A program made the translations under genes and the position numbers. This document shows, piece by piece, positions 40,862 through 47,969 of a stretch of 64,000 nt of DNA (position 1 is its first letter; the number at the start of each line of letters is the position of its first letter). The DNA lies in the NCBI GenBank assembly GCA_902475545.1, contig CABRZP010000004.1, forward strand, positions 87,133 through 151,132, in the 5' to 3' direction. The notes below the pieces were generated by a model, which was given only the letters and a program-made list of their open reading frames with translations, was not told the DNA's origin and ran no database searches. This DNA comes from an uncultured bacterium. GTDB lineage: Bacteria > Cyanobacteriota > Vampirovibrionia > Gastranaerophilales > Gastranaerophilaceae.

Positions 40862-41155
40862 TTAGTTTATTATATCATAGTACAAATTATTCCAATCAGG
40901 ATTATTTGTTTCTATTAAATCAAGTTTTTTCTTTCTTGAAGTGTTTTTTAATTTCTTTTCTCGTTCTATTGCAATTATTATATCCTCATATACTTCATAA
41001 TATCCTAATTTATCTACACTGTATCTTTTAGTAAACCCATCTGCTAATTTGTTTTTATGTTCGTATATCCTTTTAATTAAATCTGAAGTTACACCTATAT
41101 ATAAAGTTCCGTTTCTTTTATTAAAAAGAATATAAACATAACCTTGTGGCATCAT
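40862..41155 (-). CDS. Small GIY-YIG endonuclease-like protein
   Basis: A 97-residue single-domain GIY-YIG protein (UvrC-N-like/UPF0213 type): GYVYILFNKRNGTLYIGVTSDLIKRIYEHK carries the Y..Y-I-G core and the catalytic Arg region, and YYEVYEDIIIAIEREKKLK supplies the acidic residue; an asparagine follows at NNPDWNNLY. It probably cuts DNA, perhaps hairpins. Its start overlaps the rfaE2 stop codon (ATGA). Copies of a palindromic repeat lie on both sides, one inside the rfaE2 end, which suggests a mobile or homing-like module. A second ATG one codon in is an alternative start. Confidence 0.85.
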   Translation of the reverse strand: MMPQGYVYILFNKRNGTLYIGVTSDLIKRIYEHKNKLADGFTKRYSVDKLGYYEVYEDIIIAIEREKKLKNTSRKKKLDLIETNNPDWNNLYYDIIN

Positions 41156-41670
41156 TTATCACTTTCTAACGGCTGGATTGTTTCGCTTTCGCTCACAATG
41201 ACGTTATTTTTCATTTTTTCAATTGTGCCGGTTGTAGATTTCCCTTCTACAAAAGTTATAAATTCAACTCTTGTGTTGTTTTTTTTCATGATATCAGCTT
41301 CAGGAAGAGTTTCTATCGTGTAGTCCGCACCTTTTGTGTATACATCAGGTTTAATTTCATCTAATAAGTCTCGTGGACTATTTTCATCAAACATTACAAC
41401 ATAATCTACGCAAGATAATGCACATAATATTTCAGCCCTGTCATTTTCGTTATTGATAGGGCGTTGCGGACCTTTTATAGAACGTACTGATTTATCAGAA
41501 TTTAGGAGTACAATACTGTAATCTGCATAAGATTTTGTCTGCTGCAAATATCTAACATGACCGACATGTAAAATATCAAAACACCCGTTTGTTGCGACAA
41601 CAGTTTTACCACTTTTCTGCAGGTTACGAACAAAATCTGCTATATTTTCTCTTCTAAGAATTTGTCCCAT
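41152..41670 (-). CDS. rfaE2: D-glycero-beta-D-manno-heptose 1-phosphate adenylyltransferase (RfaE domain II type)
   Basis: A nucleotidyltransferase of the HldE C-terminal type that makes ADP-heptose for the LPS core. The family block TVVATNGCFDILHVGHVRYLQQ contains the HxGH site; NSDKSVRSIKGPQRPINNENDRA and KSTTGTIEKM are also typical. The kinase domain found in fused HldE is absent. The last 17-18 residues (NNVIVSESETIQPLESDK) lie beyond the usual end and are mostly encoded by the 36-bp repeat at 41171-41206, so the tail was acquired by repeat insertion. It is coupled to the GIY-YIG gene downstream. Confidence 0.9.
   Translation of the reverse strand: MGQILRRENIADFVRNLQKSGKTVVATNGCFDILHVGHVRYLQQTKSYADYSIVLLNSDKSVRSIKGPQRPINNENDRAEILCALSCVDYVVMFDENSPRDLLDEIKPDVYTKGADYTIETLPEADIMKKNNTRVEFITFVEGKSTTGTIEKMKNNVIVSESETIQPLESDK
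41171..41206. repeat. Partial copy of the palindromic repeat inside rfaE2
   Basis: These 36 bases are identical to 40782-40817. Here they are translated in the rfaE2 frame as NVIVSESETIQP, replacing the normal C-terminus. Confidence 0.85.
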
Positions 41671-41742
41671 AAAATATACCCTCTAATTCCTTAATTATAC
41701 TATAAATACTTATTAAAAGACTTATATATTAACAAAAAGTAA

Positions 41743-41771
41743 TAAAAAAAGAGCCATTGGCTCTTTTTTTA
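41743..41771. terminator. Bidirectional terminator
   Basis: AAAAAAAGAGCCA is mirrored by TGGCTCTTTTTTT in a short, nearly loop-free palindrome. It closes the cluster of three small genes on the minus strand. Confidence 0.8.
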
Positions 41772-42095
41772 TTACTTAGCTTTAAACATTTTGCTCCAAG
41801 GTGCCCAAATTGAATTTTCTGAAGCCATACTTTCCATTGGTGTATATGAGGAAATTTCATTTTGAGTTATTATTTTTAATTCGTATTTTGGCATTTCCTT
41901 AAGCATATTTCTTGCGGTTTCACGAATAAATGCATCACCTGTTTCGTTTTTAATCGCAAGTGTAGCAGCCATTTGTTGTTCAGGTTTAATTGCTGTTGCA
42001 CGTTGAGCTGCCTTTGTTTTTGTCTTCAAAAGATTTTTTTTATTCTTTAGAATTTGATTTAATGATTTTCTATTTACCGGTGGTATTTTTGCCAT
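41772..42095 (-). CDS. Small basic protein with C-terminal APWS motif (1 of 3)
   Basis: A 107-residue protein, unrecognised. It is strongly basic in the N-terminal half (LKNKKNLLKTKTKAAQRA), with a helical middle, and ends IWAPWSKMFKAK. The APWS-x-x-F ending is shared with the 102-residue protein two genes upstream on the same strand, so the two are distant paralogues or share a docking motif. It is the last gene before a terminator. No ribosome site beyond AAAGG at about 6 nt is seen. The function could be structural or nucleic-acid binding, inferred only from charge. Confidence 0.6.
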   Translation of the reverse strand: MAKIPPVNRKSLNQILKNKKNLLKTKTKAAQRATAIKPEQQMAATLAIKNETGDAFIRETARNMLKEMPKYELKIITQNEISSYTPMESMASENSIWAPWSKMFKAK

Positions 42096-42144
42096 AATTT
42101 TATCCTTTCAAGTATATGAAACCCCCAGAAAAAATTTTTTGCTA

Positions 42145-42363
42145 TTATCTGTAAGTATCAATTTTACATCCAACATAAGTTTTTGGATTAACAAATCCTT
42201 TTAAGAATTTTGGCATTTTGGGGCGGATTGGTTTTTGAAATCCATATTGTGATGTTAATTTTTCTTTTATTAGCATTGCTGCTGTTTCCGAGTTTGGTTT
42301 TTTGATAACAATTGACTCAGCTTTTGATACAAGCGGAGTAATTGTCAATTTTGATATATTCAT
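42145..42363 (-). CDS. Small basic protein (2 of 3)
   Basis: A 72-residue, lysine-rich protein with no recognised domain. Its ATG overlaps the stop codon of the upstream small gene by one base (TAATG), so translation is coupled. The composition (KKPNSETAAMLIKEKL, then RPKMPKFLKGFVNPK) resembles its two neighbours although the APWS motif is absent. It is probably part of the same three-gene unit. The small size lowers confidence, but the coupling and codon use support expression. Confidence 0.55.
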   Translation of the reverse strand: MNISKLTITPLVSKAESIVIKKPNSETAAMLIKEKLTSQYGFQKPIRPKMPKFLKGFVNPKTYVGCKIDTYR

Positions 42364-42671
42364 TAGTTTCCCTTTTTAAATAATATTATTTGTTTCATTT
42401 TATTAAATTTTGTACTCCAAGGTGCAAATTCTGCATATTTAGAACTATCTAGCTGCGAGGATAAAGAGCTAACATAACTATCATAGTTTAAATCTTTAGC
42501 CTCACAAATTTTGTAAGATGTATTTAAATTTATATTAGCTTTTATATTTGCAAGCATTTGGGCTTTTTTCGCAGCTTTTTTCATTTTGTGGGCAGAATTC
42601 CATACTTCAGGATTTTTGAAGGTTTTGTCTCCCACCTGAATTTTACTTATTAATTGACCAATTTTTGGCAT
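42363..42671 (-). CDS. Small basic protein with C-terminal APWS motif (3 of 3)
   Basis: A 102-residue protein, unrecognised. An N-terminal beta-like segment (MPKIGQLISKIQVGDK) is followed by a basic helix (HKMKKAAKKAQMLANIK) and a C-terminal FAPWSTKFNKMKQ motif matching the APWS-x-x-F of the 107-residue neighbour. It starts 9 bp after the asd stop codon on the same strand, so the small cluster is probably read through from asd. The function is unknown. Confidence 0.6.
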   Translation of the reverse strand: MPKIGQLISKIQVGDKTFKNPEVWNSAHKMKKAAKKAQMLANIKANINLNTSYKICEAKDLNYDSYVSSLSSQLDSSKYAEFAPWSTKFNKMKQIILFKKGN

Positions 42672-42680
42672 ATTTAATCC

Positions 42681-43703
42681 TTAATATAATTCCATTTCAA
42701 TAACTTTTTGACATATTCTTACAGTATTTAATGCTGCACCGATTCTAAGGTTATCAGCAACACACCATAAAGAAATTCCGTTATCAAATGCAAGATTTTT
42801 TCTGATTCTGCCGACAAATACCGGATCAACACCTGAAGCATCACGTGTTGTAGGATATTCGAAATTATCAGGATTATCGATAACTTTTACACCGAATGAA
42901 TTTTGCATGATTTCGCGGACTTCATCAGGGGTAACCGGTTTATCAAATTCAATATCAACTGCTTCGGAGTGACCGTTATATACCGGAACTCTTGCGGCTG
43001 TACATGAAATTGGTAAATCTGCCGGTAAATGAAGAATTTTTTTTGTTTCATTTACAACTTTCATTTCTTCTTTTGTATATCCATTGTCGCAAAATACATC
43101 AATTTGCGGCAATACATTAAATGAAATTGGTTTTTTGAATGCGTCAGGTGTAAATTCTTCGCCTGCAAGAGTTGCCTTTGTGTTTTCTGTTAATTCGTTA
43201 ATTGCTTTAATTCCGGCTCCGGATACTGCTTGATAAGTTGAAACAATAAGTTTTTTAATTCCAAATTTATCATGAAGCGGTTTTAAAACAAGCATCAATT
43301 GAGATGTTGAGCAATTTGGATTAGCAATAATCCCTTTGTGTTTTTTCAAATCTTCGTCATTTACATACGCAATTACTAAAGGAACATCTTCTTCCATTCT
43401 GAAAGCGGATGAGTTATCAATAAGAACTCCTCCTCTTTTTACAATTTCCGGTGCAAATTTTTGAGAAGTTGAACCGCCGGCAGATGCTAATACAATGTTT
43501 ACGCCGTCAAAACTTTCAGGTTTAGCTTCTTCAACAGTATATTCTTTACCTTGAAATTCAATTTTTGATCCTGCACTTTTAGCACTGGATAAAAATTTTA
43601 TTGATTTAAAATCTATTTTTAATTCGTCAACAATTTTTGTAATTTCTCTACCAACAACACCTGTAGCACCTAAAATTGCAATATTTGCTTTCTCTTTTGT
43701 CAT
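42681..43703 (-). CDS. asd: Aspartate-semialdehyde dehydrogenase
   Basis: Reduces aspartyl phosphate to aspartate semialdehyde, the branch point for lysine/diaminopimelate, threonine and methionine. The NADP-binding start NIAILGATGVVGREI, the nucleophile C131 in IIANPNCSTSQL, the AVSGAGIKAINEL block and PVYNGHSEAVDIEF with the catalytic-base region are present. Length of 340 fits the Gram-positive/cyanobacterial-type enzyme. It lies downstream of dapB on the same strand with an inverted repeat in between. It directly feeds the dapB pathway for peptidoglycan and lysine. Confidence 0.96.
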   Translation of the reverse strand: MTKEKANIAILGATGVVGREITKIVDELKIDFKSIKFLSSAKSAGSKIEFQGKEYTVEEAKPESFDGVNIVLASAGGSTSQKFAPEIVKRGGVLIDNSSAFRMEEDVPLVIAYVNDEDLKKHKGIIANPNCSTSQLMLVLKPLHDKFGIKKLIVSTYQAVSGAGIKAINELTENTKATLAGEEFTPDAFKKPISFNVLPQIDVFCDNGYTKEEMKVVNETKKILHLPADLPISCTAARVPVYNGHSEAVDIEFDKPVTPDEVREIMQNSFGVKVIDNPDNFEYPTTRDASGVDPVFVGRIRKNLAFDNGISLWCVADNLRIGAALNTVRICQKVIEMELY

Positions 43704-43730
43704 AATTTAATCCTTCCTAACGTGTCTAAA

Positions 43731-43772
43731 ATTAATAATACTACAAGAATAATATCCTGCAGTATTATTAAT
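43731..43772. repeat. 12-bp perfect inverted repeat between dapB and asd
   Basis: ATTAATAATACT (43731-43742) is mirrored by AGTATTATTAAT (43761-43772) over an 18-nt loop. There is no T run in either direction, so it may be an intercistronic mRNA hairpin or an operator before asd. Confidence 0.5.
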
Positions 43773-43791
43773 ACATAAATTTAATAACAAT

Positions 43792-44538
43792 TTACATTAT
43801 ATTTTCCAAGCCGTATATGAAATTCTTTTTTTCTATAACGTGTTTAATCGCCATTAAAACTCCATTCATATAGCATTTTCTGTCCATTGAGTCATGTCTA
43901 ATTTTGAAAATCTGACCTGAAGAGCCAAAAATTACTTCTTGAGATGCTATATACCCTGGCATTCTAACAGAATGGATTTGAATATCAGAATATGATGTTC
44001 CGCCTCTTGCTCCTTCTATAGTTTCTGTTTCCGGACAGTTTCCTATTTTGAAAGATTGTTTTGCTTCTGACATCATTAATGCTGTTTTTATTGCAGTACC
44101 TGATGGGGCATCTTTTTTCTGGTTGTGATGTAGCTCAATAATTTCTGCATTGTCAAAATATTTGGCAGCCATTTTGGAGAACATCATCATTAGTACTGCA
44201 CCGGTTGAAAAGTTCGGAGCAATTAAGCAGCCTGTGTTGTTTTCAGTAGAAAGTTTCTTTAAAAATTCAATTTCTTCGTCTTTTAATCCGGTTGTTCCTA
44301 TTACAATGTTAATTCCATTTGTAAGACAATATTTTGCATTTTCAAATATTGATTTTGGCTGGGTAAAATCAACTAATACATCAATATCACAATTTTGCTT
44401 AGCTTCTTCTATAGATTTGTAAGCATCTCCCTGAATATCAATTTTTGCGGCAAGTTCCATTGATGAATCATTTTCAACTGCTTCACAAACTTCTCTGCCC
44501 ATTTTTCCGTAGGCACCACAAACTGCTACTTTTATCAT
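43792..44538 (-). CDS. dapB: 4-hydroxy-tetrahydrodipicolinate reductase
   Basis: NAD(P)H-dependent step in diaminopimelate and lysine synthesis. The nucleotide-binding VAVCGAYGKMGREVCEAV, VDFTQPKSI, the loop IGTTGLKDEEI, the substrate-binding ELHHNQKKDAPSGTAIKTA and the REVIFG-type segment (SQEVIFGSSGQIFKIRHDS) are all in place. It has 248 residues, slightly short but normal. It lies with asd on the same strand; dapA, the intervening enzyme, is not in the window. Confidence 0.96.
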   Translation of the reverse strand: MIKVAVCGAYGKMGREVCEAVENDSSMELAAKIDIQGDAYKSIEEAKQNCDIDVLVDFTQPKSIFENAKYCLTNGINIVIGTTGLKDEEIEFLKKLSTENNTGCLIAPNFSTGAVLMMMFSKMAAKYFDNAEIIELHHNQKKDAPSGTAIKTALMMSEAKQSFKIGNCPETETIEGARGGTSYSDIQIHSVRMPGYIASQEVIFGSSGQIFKIRHDSMDRKCYMNGVLMAIKHVIEKKNFIYGLENIM

Positions 44539-44559
44539 TTTCGACTCCTTATTTTTTAT

Positions 44560-44590
44560 AGTAAAGCAGGAATAGTATCCTGTTTTTACT
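44560..44590. repeat. Intercistronic hairpin between pentapeptide gene and dapB
   Basis: AGTAAAGCAGGA and TCCTGTTTTTACT pair with a one-base bulge over a 6-nt loop. There is no clean T run; it may be a weak terminator or stability hairpin on the minus strand. Confidence 0.4.
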
Positions 44591-44592
44591 GT

Positions 44593-45123
44593 TTAATAAT
44601 CTTCTACAGCAGATTCGTCATCATCTTTTAGTGCTGATAAATCGTCTTTACACACGGTATCAAAATCTTCCGGCATTAAATCATCATCAGGCCAAACTGT
44701 GTCACTGTCATATCTTGCTGATGGTAAATTTTCAGAAGCTGATAAATCAGAACTTGTTAATACGGTTTCTGATAAAATACAACCTGCCATATCGCAGTCT
44801 GTAAAATTACAATAAGTCATTTCTGCATAGCTGCAATCAGCACCTGTTAAAATACTTTCAGAAAAATCACATTCTACTACTGATGAACGTGTAAAATCTA
44901 CTGATGTTAAATCTGCACCATAAAAATTAATTAATGATAAACTGCAATCTGCAAAAGAACTCGAATTTAAATCTACGTCAGAAAAGTCGATTTCTTTTAA
45001 AATCATATTTGAAAAATCAACTTCGCTTAAGTCAACATCGTCTCTATCTCTTTTCCATTCATTAAATTTTTCGGGGTTTCGTTCTAACAAAGATAATAAT
45101 TCTTCTTTTGTATAGTCTAGCAT
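44593..45123 (-). CDS. Pentapeptide-repeat protein
   Basis: A 176-residue acidic protein. Between about residues 28 and 130 it has the A(D/N)LxX-like periodicity of a right-handed quadrilateral beta-helix (VDFSNM, IDFSDVDLN, ADLTSVDFTRS, CDFSESILTGADCS, CNFTDCDMAGC). The N-terminal helix (DYTKEELLSLLERNPEKFNEWK) and very acidic tail flank it. Pentapeptide proteins can be DNA mimics, scaffolds or of unknown role, and nothing here decides. It follows the response regulator gene by 24 bp on the same strand. Confidence 0.85.
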   Translation of the reverse strand: MLDYTKEELLSLLERNPEKFNEWKRDRDDVDLSEVDFSNMILKEIDFSDVDLNSSSFADCSLSLINFYGADLTSVDFTRSSVVECDFSESILTGADCSYAEMTYCNFTDCDMAGCILSETVLTSSDLSASENLPSARYDSDTVWPDDDLMPEDFDTVCKDDLSALKDDDESAVEDY

Positions 45124-45147
45124 TGTTATCTCCTTAATTATATATAT

Positions 45148-45771
45148 TTATTTTACTAAATTCATTTGCATTGCAATTAATACTGCCTGGGTTCGGTTTG
45201 CAACATTTAATTTCTTGAAAATACTGTTAAGATGGCTCTTTACAGTAACTTCACTTAACACAAGTTTATTTGCTATTGATTTGTTGCTTTCTCCCTGTGT
45301 AACTAATAATAAAACATCTTTTTCTCTCTTAGTCAAGGAGTTAAAATTATCAGCTTGACTAATTGTAACATTATCAATGTGTATATTTTCAGATTGACGT
45401 TTGGTTCTGCGTAGTACAGCCTCGATTCTTGCAAGTAAATTAGGTAGAATAAACGGTTTGATAATATAATCATCAGCACCTATTTTCAAACCGGAAATCA
45501 TTTTTTGATCTTCGCTGACAGCTGTTACCATGATTACCGGAAGATTTTTCAAAACAGGATTATTTCTAATGGATTTAAGGACTTCCCAGCCTGTTATATC
45601 CGGCATCATTACATCAAGTAATACCATATCAAATTTAGAATCATTTGATAATATTTGTAATGCTTGAATTCCATTTTTTGCACAAGTTAAATCGAATCCA
45701 TATAGAGGAAGAACCTCTTCAAGATACTTCGGATTATCGTCAACCAGTAAAATTCGTGTAAGTTCAGGCAT
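45148..45771 (-). CDS. Response regulator, receiver plus LuxR-type HTH
   Basis: An N-terminal receiver domain (residues 1-125) with acidic pair D11/D12, phospho-acceptor D53 in MVLLDVMMPDITG and the conserved lysine in DDYIIKPF. The C-terminal LuxR/NarL helix-turn-helix starts at NSLTKREKDVLLLVTQGESNKSIANKLVLSEVTVKSHLNSIFKKL. It probably acts as a phosphorylation-controlled transcription factor. No histidine kinase gene is nearby, so it is an orphan here. It follows a second response regulator by 8 bp on the same strand. Confidence 0.93.
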   Translation of the reverse strand: MPELTRILLVDDNPKYLEEVLPLYGFDLTCAKNGIQALQILSNDSKFDMVLLDVMMPDITGWEVLKSIRNNPVLKNLPVIMVTAVSEDQKMISGLKIGADDYIIKPFILPNLLARIEAVLRRTKRQSENIHIDNVTISQADNFNSLTKREKDVLLLVTQGESNKSIANKLVLSEVTVKSHLNSIFKKLNVANRTQAVLIAMQMNLVK

Positions 45772-45779
45772 AATTATCC

Positions 45780-46427
45780 TTATACAATTTGATATTTCAA
45801 AGCTTTAAGTGCTGCTTGCAATCTGTCATCTACTTCTAATTTTTGAAGAATACTTGCAACATGTGCTTTTGTAGTATTAACACTTATAACTAAATGTTGA
45901 GCAATTTCCATATTGCTGTAGCCTTCAGTCATAAGTTTTAGTATTTGAGCTTCTCTGGCTGTTAAGTCATAATTTTTATAGTTGGTATCTGTTTCCGGAA
46001 TTTTTGAGTTTGAGGTTGCTTGTAAAACTACATGTGCAATGCTAGGGTCAAACCAAGCTGCACCATCGGCAACTGATTGCACAACCTGAACAAGTCTTTG
46101 TAAATTTATTTCTTTTGAGCAATACGCATTTGCTCCTGCTTTCAAACTGTTTAAAACTTCTTTTTCGTCATTATGTGATGTTAGTATAATTATTTTTGTA
46201 TCTTTGTTTATATCATGAATGGCTTTTGTTGCATCAATTCCATTCATATTAGGAAGCCCTAAATCCATGATTACTAAATCTATTGCATTGTTTTTGAATA
46301 TTTCCAAAGCGTCTTCCGCTGATGGTGCTTCATAAATATTTTCAATATAATCAACATCTTCAAATGTTGTTTTTAATCCGAATCTGGTTAATTCATGATC
46401 TTCAACAATTAATAGATTTTTTTTCAT
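45780..46427 (-). CDS. NarL-family response regulator
   Basis: A receiver (MKKNLLIVEDHELTRFGLKTTF; D10 with E9 as the acidic pair, phospho-acceptor D55 in VIMDLGLPNMNG) is joined to a LuxR-type HTH (YDLTAREAQILKLMTEGYSNMEIAQHLVISVNTTKAHVASILQKL). Its ATG overlaps the stop codon of the TPR gene (ATGA), so it belongs to the same transcript as that gene and the GAF/HD-GYP gene. The output DNA sites are unknown. Confidence 0.93.
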   Translation of the reverse strand: MKKNLLIVEDHELTRFGLKTTFEDVDYIENIYEAPSAEDALEIFKNNAIDLVIMDLGLPNMNGIDATKAIHDINKDTKIIILTSHNDEKEVLNSLKAGANAYCSKEINLQRLVQVVQSVADGAAWFDPSIAHVVLQATSNSKIPETDTNYKNYDLTAREAQILKLMTEGYSNMEIAQHLVISVNTTKAHVASILQKLEVDDRLQAALKALKYQIV

Positions 46428-47968
46428 ATACTTAGTTCCTCTTTTGCTAAATTATAATTAGGATTTAGATCAAGACTTTTTTCAAAATTTTTTCGTGCAT
46501 CTGCTGTTAAGCCTTTATTTTTCAAAACAAGTCCCAAATAATAATAATATCTAAAATCATTTTCGTCAATGTATTTTGCTATGTTTAAAAAAGATAAAGC
46601 TTTTTCATAATCATCTTTTGAAATTTCAAATCTTGCCAAGTCTATCCATCCGTCTTTAAAATCAGGATTAATTGCGAGAGCTTTTTTTAGATAAGTTAAT
46701 TCTCTATCTTTTTCCAAAAGTGCAATTTGATAATAAGCTTCGTATGCGTTAGAACTTACACGCAAAATTTTTGAATATATTTCTTTTGCTTTTTTATTGT
46801 TATTTAGTTTTTGATATGTTTTAGCAAGTTTTATTTCTGCATTGTAGGTATTATCTTTGCCTGCGGCTTTTTTATAATAGTTTTCAGCGGATTTAAAATC
46901 GTTATTTCTGAAGGCAATATCACCAAGTACGATTAAAGCTTGGGAATGAGTTTGTTCAATGTCTACAGCTTTAAGTGCATAATCTTGAGCTTTTTCAAAT
47001 TCCTTCATGTCATAATATACTTTAGCAGTAAGAGCGTATACATCTTTATTTATATTTTTTTTGCCTGAGATTGAAGCTTGTAATACTCTTAAGGCTTTAT
47101 TTAATTCATTTTCATCATAGTAATAATATGCAAGATGGTATTTTTTTATGTAATCATTTTTTGCAGTTTTGTATAGAATATACTGTTGAGATGAATGTAA
47201 TTCTTTATCAAATACAACTGTATTAATTTCTTTTGAATCTAAATCGTTAAGGTATTTTAATCCTTCTTTCGGATTATTTGATTGAGCGTATATTTCTGCT
47301 TTTAATCGTTTATAATTGATGTTTTTTGGGTTTTTAGCAATGGCATTATTGATAGATTTTTTTGCCTGTTCTATGTCACCGTTTTTCATGCTGCCAAATG
47401 CTGCAAGATAGTTTGCATAATCAGATTCAGAAAGCATAGAGGTTTGTTTTAAGAGTTCATTTGTAGCTTCTTTACTCTGGTTATTATATATAATATTTGA
47501 ATATATTTCTGCCAGATACAATTGATCTTTCTGTGTCAAAGTTGCCCCAGGAAAATAAAAATTTTTTATATCTTCTTCAAATAAGCTTGAAAGTTCATTG
47601 TCTTGAATTTTAGACATAGATAATTCAGCAAGGTTAAAAAATCCGATAGATGCCATTTCTTTAACCAATCGCATGTAGACGTAATCATTTGGTACGACAT
47701 TGTCTATAAGCATCTTGAAATCTTTGTAAGATGAGCGGATATTACTTTGCATAAATTTATCCATGGCAATGGAATATTGATTTTTGACAGAATTTTTTGT
47801 CAGGGTTGCTCTTTTTAGATCAAATGATGGGTGTGCAAGTTCTTCTTGATATGTTTGCGGATTATTTTCAAGCGGATTAATAAGATTTATTCCGCTCATA
47901 TCAAAACCGTAAGAAATATTTGAACATGTAATTAGTGTAACCAATGAATATGTTAAATATTTTTTCAT
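46424..47968 (-). CDS. Exported TPR-repeat protein
   Basis: The N-terminal signal sequence MKKYLTYSLVTLITCSNISYG suggests export; a cysteine lies in it but the lipobox is not convincing. The rest is about twelve tetratricopeptide repeats (YDMKEFEKAQDYALKAVDIEQ and similar), a protein-binding scaffold in the envelope. The start at 47968 follows GAGGG and lies just after the HD-GYP stop codon; the frame extends upstream into that gene without a ribosome site. The stop overlaps the next gene's start, so it is coupled to signalling genes and may be a sensor or assembly partner. Confidence 0.8.
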   Translation of the reverse strand: MKKYLTYSLVTLITCSNISYGFDMSGINLINPLENNPQTYQEELAHPSFDLKRATLTKNSVKNQYSIAMDKFMQSNIRSSYKDFKMLIDNVVPNDYVYMRLVKEMASIGFFNLAELSMSKIQDNELSSLFEEDIKNFYFPGATLTQKDQLYLAEIYSNIIYNNQSKEATNELLKQTSMLSESDYANYLAAFGSMKNGDIEQAKKSINNAIAKNPKNINYKRLKAEIYAQSNNPKEGLKYLNDLDSKEINTVVFDKELHSSQQYILYKTAKNDYIKKYHLAYYYYDENELNKALRVLQASISGKKNINKDVYALTAKVYYDMKEFEKAQDYALKAVDIEQTHSQALIVLGDIAFRNNDFKSAENYYKKAAGKDNTYNAEIKLAKTYQKLNNNKKAKEIYSKILRVSSNAYEAYYQIALLEKDRELTYLKKALAINPDFKDGWIDLARFEISKDDYEKALSFLNIAKYIDENDFRYYYYLGLVLKNKGLTADARKNFEKSLDLNPNYNLAKEELSI

Positions 47969-47969
47969 G

